Shown in pieces: positions 8,070 through 14,499 of a stretch of 64,000 nucleotides of DNA. The position numbers and the translations under genes are program-made. The stretch spans positions 1,860,001 to 1,924,000 of the forward strand of contig OZ252018.1 of the NCBI GenBank assembly GCA_965247535.1, read 5' to 3'. The notes beneath the pieces were generated by a model, which was given only the letters and a program-made list of their open reading frames with translations, was not told the DNA's origin and made no database searches. The DNA is from JAPPHY01 sp965247535 (GTDB lineage: Bacteria; Chloroflexota; Dehalococcoidia; Lucifugimonadales; UBA2985). Every line of letters begins with the position of its first letter. The stretch's first letter is position 1.

Positions 8070-8981
8070 ATGCGTTCACGAAGCGTCAGCGTACGAGTGC
8101 CCGCCACCACCGCCAACCTCGGACCGGGTTTCGACTGCCTGGGCATGGCATTGGACTGGTGGAACGACGTGCACATGGAGGTCTCCTCCGAGCCACGCGT
8201 GGTAGCCCTGGGCGAGGGCGCCGGCAGCCTGAGCAGCTCGAGGGACAACCTGGTCTACCGCGCAGCTCAGGCCCTCTTCCGAGAGGCGGGAGAGGAGCCG
8301 CGGCACCTATCCGTCACCTGCGAGAACCGCATACCCCTGGCCCGCGGCTTGGGGAGCAGCGCCGCCGCGCTTGTCGGCGGGCTGGTGGCGGCGAACGCCC
8401 TCTGCGAGAGCCCGCTCGACGAGAGTTGCTTGTTGCAGCTGGCCGCGCGGATGGAGGGCCACGCCGACAACGTCGCTCCTGCCCTGCTCGGAGGCTGCCG
8501 CGTGGTGGTGCGCAACGGAGACTCGATACTCACCGACGCAGTGCCCACGCCGCCCGAGCTCAGGGCAATCGTCCTGGTGCCGGACGTGCCCATGCCCACC
8601 CGGCAGACAAGGGCCGTGCTCCCCGCGGAGGTTTCGCGTGAGGACGCCGTGTTCAATCTCGGAAGGGTGGCCCTGCTGGTGAACGCACTCGCACAGGGCC
8701 GCGGGGAGAACCTGCGCGTGGCCACTCAGGACCGGCTGCACCAGCCGGCGCGGGCCCAGATCTTCCCCGCCATGAAATACGTCATCCGCGCCGCCGAGAG
8801 CGCCGGCGCGCTGTGCGCCTTCCTCTCGGGCGGCGGGTCCAGCGTTCTGGCGCTGGCCGCATCGCGGTTCATGACCATCGGCTTCGAGATGGCGGACGCG
8901 GCCGACAAACTGGGGTACCAGGCAAGCATCAGGATCACTACGCCCTCGGCCCTGGGGGCGCACGTGGTGTCCAGGGATTGA
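8070..8981 (+). CDS. thrB: Homoserine kinase
   Basis: Phosphorylates homoserine in threonine synthesis. This GHMP kinase has 303 residues, with the N-terminal VPATTANLGPGFDCLG motif, the ATP loop PLARGLGSSAAALVGG and the C-terminal SGGGSSVLAL glycine motif. Start ATG 8070 matches the family N-terminus; the frame continues upstream but that part is unrelated. It ends 20 bp before the aspartokinase gene, so the two aspartate-pathway genes probably form an operon. Confidence 0.93.
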   Translation: MRSRSVSVRVPATTANLGPGFDCLGMALDWWNDVHMEVSSEPRVVALGEGAGSLSSSRDNLVYRAAQALFREAGEEPRHLSVTCENRIPLARGLGSSAAALVGGLVAANALCESPLDESCLLQLAARMEGHADNVAPALLGGCRVVVRNGDSILTDAVPTPPELRAIVLVPDVPMPTRQTRAVLPAEVSREDAVFNLGRVALLVNALAQGRGENLRVATQDRLHQPARAQIFPAMKYVIRAAESAGALCAFLSGGGSSVLALAASRFMTIGFEMADAADKLGYQASIRITTPSALGAHVVSRD

Positions 8982-9001
8982 CGGAAGAGACGGAGCGCAC
9001 C

Positions 9002-9733
9002 ATGACCACTAACAGCCTCATTATCCAGAAGTACGGCGGAAGCTCGCTCGCGGACGCCGAGCGCATCAAGTCGGCGGCCGGACGCATTGCACGATCCAGA
9101 GAGGACGGCAACCAGGTTGTGGCCGTGGTCTCGGCGATGGGCGACACCACGGACGACCTGATCCAGCAGGCCCACACGGTAAACGACAGCCCGGACCCGC
9201 GGGAGCTGGCGCTGCTTCTCTCCACTGGAGAGATCGTGTCGTGTACGCTGGTCACCATGGCCCTGCGCGCGCTGGGCTACTCCGCCATCGGACTGAGCGG
9301 CGGACAGGCCGGCATACGCACGGACACCGACTACACGCGGGCCCGCATCGTGGGCATCGACCCCAGCCGCATCCTCTCAGAGCTGCGCGAGGACCGGATA
9401 GTGGTGGTGGCAGGCTTCCAGGGCGCCACGGAGGACAGCGAGGTCACGACCCTGGGTCGCGGAGCGTCGGATACCACCGCCGTTGCGCTGGCCGCAGCCC
9501 TGGAGGCGAGGGTCTGCGAGATCTACACCGACGTGGACGGCATCTTCACCGCCGATCCAAGGGTGGTGCCGGACGCCAGGGTCCTGGAGAGCCTCACATA
9601 CGAGGAGATGCTGGAGCTGGCAAGCTACGGGGCCAAGATGCATCCCCGCTCCATAGAACTTGGCGCCATGTACAACATACCCATCCTGGTCACGTCTAGC
9701 TTCAGGGACGTACCGGGAACACTCATACACTGA
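9002..9733 (+). CDS. lysC: Aspartate kinase, catalytic part (ends at in-frame TGA)
   Basis: Phosphorylates aspartate, the first step to lysine, threonine and methionine. It has 243 residues covering the whole amino-acid-kinase domain: IIQKYGGSSLAD, VAVVSAMGDTTD, LLSTGEIVS, LGRGASDTTAVALA and EIYTDVDGIFTADPR. It stops at TGA 9731-9733, just where normal aspartokinases (about 400-410 residues) run into their ACT domains. The following ACT gene is in the same frame, so one codon change would restore a single LysC. Either a natural two-polypeptide enzyme or a nonsense mutation is possible. Confidence 0.88.
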   Translation: MTTNSLIIQKYGGSSLADAERIKSAAGRIARSREDGNQVVAVVSAMGDTTDDLIQQAHTVNDSPDPRELALLLSTGEIVSCTLVTMALRALGYSAIGLSGGQAGIRTDTDYTRARIVGIDPSRILSELREDRIVVVAGFQGATEDSEVTTLGRGASDTTAVALAAALEARVCEIYTDVDGIFTADPRVVPDARVLESLTYEEMLELASYGAKMHPRSIELGAMYNIPILVTSSFRDVPGTLIH

Positions 9734-9742
9734 GAGGAATAT

Positions 9743-10228
9743 ATGGAGACGCGCAACCGCGTAAGCGGCATAGCCCACAACAAGAACGTTGCCAAGATCA
9801 CCGTGCTAGGGGTGCCGGACCGCCCCGGCATTTCCGCCTCGCTGTTCGAGCCCATGGCAGAGAAGGGTATCAGCGTGGACACCATCGTCCAGAACGCCAG
9901 CGTGGAGCGCATCACCGACCTCACCTTCACGGTCGCACGCGCCGACCTGGCGGCCTCCATGGAGATCGTGCAGCCCGTGGCCGAAAGCATGGGCGCCCGC
10001 GGCTGCGTCAGCGACGCCAACCTGGGCAACGTCAGCATCGTGGGCACGGGCATGCAGCACAACCCCGGATACGCGGCGCGCATGTTCCGCGCCCTGTACG
10101 AAGCCGACGTGAACATCGAGATGATCACTACCTCCGAGATACGCATCACCTGCATCGTGGCCGAAGACAGGGTGGAGGACGCCGTCCGCGCCCTGCACTC
10201 GGCCTTCCGCCTGGACCAGGTGGACTGA
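9743..10228 (+). CDS. Aspartate kinase regulatory part (tandem ACT domains)
   Basis: 161 residues that match the C-terminal regulatory region of aspartokinase. VSGIAHNKNVAKITVLGVPDRPG starts the first ACT domain (about 15-90) and VSIVGTGMQHNPGYAARMF the second (about 95-160), which binds lysine or threonine as allosteric effector. It lies in frame with the upstream catalytic ORF, only nine bases after its TGA, and has its own GAGAGGA ribosome site and ATG 9743. In some bacteria a separate beta subunit arises from an internal start inside lysC, so independent translation is plausible. Confidence 0.85.
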   Translation: METRNRVSGIAHNKNVAKITVLGVPDRPGISASLFEPMAEKGISVDTIVQNASVERITDLTFTVARADLAASMEIVQPVAESMGARGCVSDANLGNVSIVGTGMQHNPGYAARMFRALYEADVNIEMITTSEIRITCIVAEDRVEDAVRALHSAFRLDQVD

Positions 10229-10244
10229 GCAGGGAGTTGGTTCC

Positions 10245-11042
10245 TTGGCGCAGCCCTTCCTCTCCATCGTAATACCCGCGTACAACGAGGAGGCACGGAT
10301 CGCCCAAACCCTGGACACCGTCGCCGCCTACGCAGGGTCCCAGGACTACTCGTGGGAGGTGGTGGTCGCGGACGACGGCAGCATGGACGGCACGGCGGCC
10401 CTGGTGGAAGCTGCCGCCCGCGAGTACAACGAGATACGTCTCATGCGGCTGGCCCACGGCGGCAAGGGTTCGGCCGTGCGAGCGGGCATGCTGGAGGCTC
10501 GCGGCGAGTACCGGTTCCTGGCCGACGCGGACCTGTCGATGCCCATCGAGCAGGTGGAGCGGTTCCTGCCGCCGCAGCTGGTGGACTTTGAAGTGGCGAT
10601 AGGCTCACGAGAGGCGCCCGGCGCCCGGCGCATCGACGAGCCGGCATCGCGGCACGCGATGGGTCGCGCCTACAACGGCATGGTGCGACTGCTCGCCGTG
10701 CCCGGTCTCTCCGACACGCAATGCGGCTTCAAGTGCTTCGCTGCCGGAGCGGCGGAGGCCCTTTTCCCGCTGCAGCGTGCGCTTGGCTTTGGCTTCGACG
10801 TGGAGGTGCTATTCCTGGCGCGCAGAATGGGCATGCGCATCCAGGAGGTGCCGATCGACTGGTACTTCCGGGAGGGCAGCAAGGTGAAGCCGGTTAGGGA
10901 CAGCTTCCTGATGCTGAGAGACCTGCTCTCCGTGAGATGGAACCACGCCAGGGGCCGGTACGGCGACCTCCAGTCGGTGTCGCGAGAGCCAGAGAGCAAT
11001 GCTCCCGCCGCGGAGGAGTCGGGGGAGAAGCAGGACGGCTGA
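10245..11042 (+). CDS. Family 2 glycosyltransferase (dolichyl-phosphate glucosyltransferase-like)
   Basis: 265 residues with a GT-A fold: LSIVIPAYNEEARI at the N-terminus, VVADDGSMDGTA, and FLADADLSMP containing the metal-binding DAD. TQCGFKCF and RMGMRIQEVPIDWYFREGSKV resemble the ALG5/DPG-synthase group that glucosylates polyprenyl phosphate. No C-terminal membrane helices are present. The start is TTG 10245, with AGGGAG 9 bp upstream. It follows the ACT gene by 16 bp. Confidence 0.8.
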   Translation: MAQPFLSIVIPAYNEEARIAQTLDTVAAYAGSQDYSWEVVVADDGSMDGTAALVEAAAREYNEIRLMRLAHGGKGSAVRAGMLEARGEYRFLADADLSMPIEQVERFLPPQLVDFEVAIGSREAPGARRIDEPASRHAMGRAYNGMVRLLAVPGLSDTQCGFKCFAAGAAEALFPLQRALGFGFDVEVLFLARRMGMRIQEVPIDWYFREGSKVKPVRDSFLMLRDLLSVRWNHARGRYGDLQSVSREPESNAPAAEESGEKQDG

Positions 11043-11050
11043 CCCCCCAG

Positions 11051-11087
11051 CCCGCTCATGGTGAGCCTGTCGAACCATTTGAGCGGG
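11051..11087. repeat. REP-like palindrome, GCTCATGGTGAGC family
   Basis: CCCGCTCATGGTGAGCCTG...CATTTGAGCGGG, an imperfect palindrome. The same family occurs at 37694, 38754 and 45451. It lies between convergent genes. Confidence 0.75.
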
Positions 11088-11107
11088 CCGGCGCGGCCGG
11101 CGGCGGA

Positions 11108-12370
11108 TCAGCTCTCTATTCCGAGCTCTGCCAGCAGGTCCAGGAACTCGTCGTAGCTTGAGACGGCCGCAACCGTCCGCACGAACTCGCCCAGCGAATC
11201 GCTTGCCTCCCGCACCGCTTTGAGCTGCCCGTCGATTGGGCTGACCGACGCCGCGCTGTCGGCGTATGAGCCGTGGAATGCGAAATAGGCCTGGTTGAGC
11301 TTGCGGATGTAGTACCCGTTATCGGCCAGGAACAGCCTCCGCTCCTCCATGTACGCCTCCGCCTCGTCGATGAGACCTTCCGCCAGCAGCTCCTCCGTCC
11401 TGAGACGTGTGGCGCGCATCTCCCCGCGGAAGTCGAACTCCTCTTGCTCAGGCGGTGGCGGAGGCTCTCCGGGCGGGGGTGGCGTTTCCTCCGAACTCAG
11501 CCTGAACCTCTCGTAGGCGAGGTCCCCAACCTCATCGCCGACGATGTTGGCCACAGTCTCGTTGAGGGTCGTGAGCTCTTCGGTCCTGCCGTACCCCTGG
11601 CCGAGCGGAGAGAAGAACAGGTAGTGGTGCGTCCACTCGTGGGCCGCGGTCACCAGCGTGCCGTGCATGGAGAAGTTGGGGGAGATCACCGCGGGAACCG
11701 TGGCCACTCCACCGGTAGCCTGCACCAGCGCGGACAGGTCGCGCTCTTCGAGTATCGCCTGCTCCAGCGCCTCTATCTCCTCGACTGCCGTGCCCGGCCT
11801 CAGCAGCACATCCTCAAGCCTCTCGATCCGGTCGCGCGGAGAGACGACGGTCACAGGAGGCGAGGCCTGGATCCGAAAGTCGACGGGCGGGAAGTGCACC
11901 CCGATCGCGCTGAGGGGCCCACCCACGTGAAGCCCCCCCCTGAACACGATCGAGTCGATCTCCCCTTCCATGATCTCCTCCGCCCTGTTGCGGATGGCGG
12001 CCTGGTCAGCCTCCACCATCGCCAGCTGGGCCCGCAGGGAGTCGAGGCTGCCCGTTCCGGAGCCTGCGCGGGCGTCCCTGATTGCCTCCTCGAGGCCTCG
12101 CCGCCGGTCTGCCAGCTCGAAGAACTCCCGAACAAGCGCCTCTTCGGCCTGCCTGTCCAGCGCATTGCCGGGAAGAACCAGTCCGAGCCGGTATAGCCAT
12201 TTTTCCGGAAATGTGGCAAGCTCCCATTGAACAAGGGAGTAGCGGTGGGGCGCGGCCAGCTCGCGAACGGGCGACAGGTTCAGCGAGCCCCTGCTTGTGA
12301 GCAACAGCAGCGCCACGAGCGCGAACATGGCATAGCGGAGCGCTGGCCTGGCTACTCGCATAGGCATCAC
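11108..12370 (-). CDS. Putative membrane-anchored gluzincin-type metallopeptidase
   Basis: 420 residues. One N-terminal hydrophobic segment (about 12-25, YAMFALVALLLLTSRG) probably anchors it with the body outside. A zinc motif HEWTH occurs at about 244-248, followed about 24 residues later by LNETVANIVGDEV, a likely third ligand and active-site helix as in gluzincins. A coiled-coil-like region precedes it, and a proline-rich linker (PPPPGEPPPPPEQ, about 300) follows. I do not recognise the exact family; peptidase function is inferred from the motifs. Confidence 0.7.
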   Translation of the reverse strand: MMPMRVARPALRYAMFALVALLLLTSRGSLNLSPVRELAAPHRYSLVQWELATFPEKWLYRLGLVLPGNALDRQAEEALVREFFELADRRRGLEEAIRDARAGSGTGSLDSLRAQLAMVEADQAAIRNRAEEIMEGEIDSIVFRGGLHVGGPLSAIGVHFPPVDFRIQASPPVTVVSPRDRIERLEDVLLRPGTAVEEIEALEQAILEERDLSALVQATGGVATVPAVISPNFSMHGTLVTAAHEWTHHYLFFSPLGQGYGRTEELTTLNETVANIVGDEVGDLAYERFRLSSEETPPPPGEPPPPPEQEEFDFRGEMRATRLRTEELLAEGLIDEAEAYMEERRLFLADNGYYIRKLNQAYFAFHGSYADSAASVSPIDGQLKAVREASDSLGEFVRTVAAVSSYDEFLDLLAELGIES

Positions 12371-12603
12371 CTGGTCTCAGCTTAAGGCATCATGGGGGCG
12401 CGCTCAACCGGCGTGTGGAGGCAATGGAGAACCAACGCAGCCGCCGAACCACTCTGTGAAGACCTTGGCAAGGGCAGAATTCCGCGGAAGTCTCAGGTGC
12501 GGAACGAAGGACGCGTCTGGCGGCTAAAGGAATTGCACTGGCTAGTGGCAGGATGTGAGGCGCCGGAGTGCTGCGTGACGCCGCAGCGAAACGGGTCCCG
12601 GCG

Positions 12604-12978
12604 TCAGGCCGAGGCGGCCGCAGGAGCCGCGGCCTCTTTGGCCATGGCTGCGATCTGTGCGAAGGCGGCGGGATCCCTGACCGCGAGGTCGGCCAGCATC
12701 TTGCGATCGACCGCAACCTGCGCCTGGCCCAGACCGTGGATCAGCCGGCTGTACGATAGCCCGTGCTCGCGGGCCGCGGCGTTTATGCGTGTGATCCACA
12801 GGCGCCGCATGTCGCCCTTGCGCTCGCGGCGATGGTTGTAGGCGTGGCTGAGCGCGCTGAGCAGCGACTCCTTCGCCTGCCGGTAGAGGTTGTGCCGGCC
12901 GCCGCGATGACCCTTGGTCATCTTGAGCAGTCTCTTGTGCCTTTGCCTTGCGGCCACGCCGCGCTTGATTCTTGCCAC
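12604..12978 (-). CDS. rplT: 50S ribosomal protein L20
   Basis: Binds 23S rRNA and nucleates large-subunit assembly. It has 124 residues, with the conserved start MARIKRGVAARQRHKRLLK and the core GLSYSRLIHGLGQAQVAVDRKMLADLA. An Ala-rich tail is added at the C-terminus. It is the last gene of the infC-rpmI-rplT cluster, 18 bp after rpmI. In several bacteria L20 represses this operon, but I saw no clear operator here. The 233 bp downstream (12371-12603) contain only a weak hairpin overlapping the stop codon. Confidence 0.97.
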   Translation of the reverse strand: MARIKRGVAARQRHKRLLKMTKGHRGGRHNLYRQAKESLLSALSHAYNHRRERKGDMRRLWITRINAAAREHGLSYSRLIHGLGQAQVAVDRKMLADLAVRDPAAFAQIAAMAKEAAAPAAASA

Positions 12979-12996
12979 GATGAGTCTCCGTGTGGT

Positions 12997-13194
12997 CTAC
13001 AGGTACGGCAGCACCTTGTGGATCCTGTTCAGATCCGAGGAGCTGACCTCGTGCTTCTTGTGGTACAGCCGGTGCACCCTGGCAGGCTTCTTCCGGCGCA
13101 GGTGGCTTCTGTGGCCCTTCATGCGCAGCACCTTGCCGGTACCGGTCACGTGAAACCGGGCCTTTGCCCCCTTATGGGTCTTGAGCTTAGGCAT
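12997..13194 (-). CDS. rpmI: 50S ribosomal protein L35
   Basis: 65 residues, highly basic. It starts MPKLKTHKGAKARFHVTGTG and contains RSHLRRKKPARVHRL, the canonical L35 pattern. Its start overlaps the 3' end of infC by 8 bp, so it is probably translationally coupled. Confidence 0.97.
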   Translation of the reverse strand: MPKLKTHKGAKARFHVTGTGKVLRMKGHRSHLRRKKPARVHRLYHKKHEVSSSDLNRIHKVLPYL

Positions 13195-13768
13195 TCGCCA
13201 CCGCCTCTTGTTCTCTCCTGTCCTTGGCGTCCGGCTCCTTCTCCACCTTGGCGCGCTGCTGGGCGAGGGGAGCTATCACTATGCTCAGCCTGCGCCCCTC
13301 CATGGTGGGCGTCTTCTCCAGCTTGGCCTCATCCTTAAAGGCCTCCGCCGTCTTGCGAAGGAGCTCGACACCCAGGTCCTGATGCGTGATCTCTCTACCC
13401 CTGAACATGACGGTCAGCTTGACCTTGGAGCCTTCGTCGAGCAGCTTCTTCACCACCCGGCGCTTCGCCGCCATGTCGTGCTCGCCGATACGGGGCCGGA
13501 ACCGGACCTCGCGCAGCAGGTTCACCTTTTGTGTCTTGCGGCCCTCGCGCTCCTTCTTGGTCTGTATGTAGCGGAACTTCCCGTAGTCGAGCAGGCGGCA
13601 CACTGGAGGCTGGGCCGCAGGCGCTACCTCCACGAGATCCAGGCCTCTTTCCTGTGCAAGCTGGATGGCCTGGAGCGTGGGCATAGTGCCAAGCTGCTCG
13701 CCTTCCTCGTCCACGACAAGCACCTCAGACACTCTGATACGCTGGTTGATCCTGTAGTCCCTTGGTAT
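13187..13768 (-). CDS. infC: Translation initiation factor IF-3, probable AUA start
   Basis: IF-3 keeps ribosomal subunits apart and checks the start codon. The frame from GTG 13732 gives 181 residues (SEVLVVDEEGEQLG...), but the conserved N-terminus YRINQRIRV is encoded upstream in the same frame. That upstream part contains no ATG, GTG or TTG. The best fit is ATA at 13768 (IPRDYRINQRIRV, 193 residues), after a G-rich GGGGGGAA; ATC 13789 and ATT 13798 are alternatives. Rare AUU/AUA/AUC starts are the known basis of infC autoregulation in Escherichia coli and relatives. The NKE/RGREI-type C-terminal domain is intact (MFRGREITHQDLG). Confidence 0.85.
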   Translation of the reverse strand: MPRDYRINQRIRVSEVLVVDEEGEQLGTMPTLQAIQLAQERGLDLVEVAPAAQPPVCRLLDYGKFRYIQTKKEREGRKTQKVNLLREVRFRPRIGEHDMAAKRRVVKKLLDEGSKVKLTVMFRGREITHQDLGVELLRKTAEAFKDEAKLEKTPTMEGRRLSIVIAPLAQQRAKVEKEPDAKDRREQEAVANA

Positions 13769-13808
13769 GCCGTTCCCCCCGCCGTAGATTCTGGGAATAG
13801 TGACGCGA

Positions 13809-13838
13809 AATATAGCACACCATTCAGGCGTTAGTCAA
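13809..13838 (-). promoter_or_regulatory. infC operon promoter
   Basis: Read on the minus strand: -35 TTGACT (13838-13833), an 18-bp spacer, -10 TATATT (13814-13809). This leaves a short leader of roughly 35 nt before the ATA codon. Confidence 0.65.
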
Positions 13839-13895
13839 TCGTAAGGTCTCAATTTCACCTACAGGTGTGAGTCCATGCGACGGTTCCGGGCTTTC

Positions 13896-13924
13896 TTGAC
13901 GGCGGTATGTGAGCCGCCTATAGT
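13896..13924 (+). promoter_or_regulatory. comEA-comEC promoter
   Basis: -35 TTGACG (13896-13901), a 17-bp spacer, -10 TATAGT (13919-13924), 27 bp upstream of the TTG start of comEA. It is divergent from the infC promoter. Confidence 0.6.
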
Positions 13925-13951
13925 GGCCCTGACCCCGGAGTAAGCGCCCTA

Positions 13952-14497
13952 TTGAAAGCGTCCGTTCAGCTTGTCCTCCTGCTTCTCTGCTTGGCCGCCC
14001 TCGGAGTGGGGGCGACCGTGCTGTTGCTGCAGCCCTCCCCGGGCCGGATCGAGGTGGCGCTTCCCACTGCCACGCCGCAGCCCGAACTCAAGGTCTACGT
14101 CAACGGCGCGGTGAACCGTCCGGGCGTCTACGTCGTGCAGCCCGGCGACAGGCTGGAGAACGTGTTGGCCATGGCAGGCGGCCTCACCGGCGACGCCGAC
14201 CAGCAGAGAGTCAACCCGTCGCTGCGCGCCAGAGACGAGGCCCACTTCTACATACCCGGCATCGGAGAGCAGGTCGATTCGCCCGAGGAGTCTCCGGCAG
14301 GGGCCAGGGTCAACATCAACACAGCATCGGCCGCGGAGCTGCAGACGCTTCCCGGTATCGGACCTGGAAGGGCCGGGGACATCATCGAGTACCGTACCGC
14401 GGAAGGCCCCTTCGCCCGAGGAGAAGATCTGCTTCTGGTGCCAGGCCTGGGCCCCAAGACCGTGGACAGCCTTCTCGACTTCGTAAAGGTGGAATAG
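13952..14497 (+). CDS. comEA: ComEA-type DNA receptor (SLBB plus helix-hairpin-helix)
   Basis: Binds incoming DNA outside the membrane during natural transformation. It has 181 residues: an N-terminal membrane anchor (about 5-27), an SLBB domain (KVYVNGAVNRPGVYVVQPGDRL, about 48-110) and a C-terminal double HhH (VNINTASAAELQTLPGIGPGRAGDII ... LLVPGLGPKTVDSLLDFV). The start is TTG 13952. It is two bases from comEC, clearly one operon. Confidence 0.93.
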   Translation: MKASVQLVLLLLCLAALGVGATVLLLQPSPGRIEVALPTATPQPELKVYVNGAVNRPGVYVVQPGDRLENVLAMAGGLTGDADQQRVNPSLRARDEAHFYIPGIGEQVDSPEESPAGARVNINTASAAELQTLPGIGPGRAGDIIEYRTAEGPFARGEDLLLVPGLGPKTVDSLLDFVKVE

Positions 14498-14499
14498 CC

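Noticed and set aside
9731..9733. Selenocysteine readthrough of the TGA in aspartokinase
   Set aside because: The position is an interdomain linker with no catalytic or conserved Cys, no hairpin like a SECIS follows, and a ribosome site plus ATG restart immediately.
12576..12606. TGACGCCG...CGGCGTCA hairpin as an rplT terminator
   Set aside because: It overlaps the stop codon and lacks a T-run; too weak to call.
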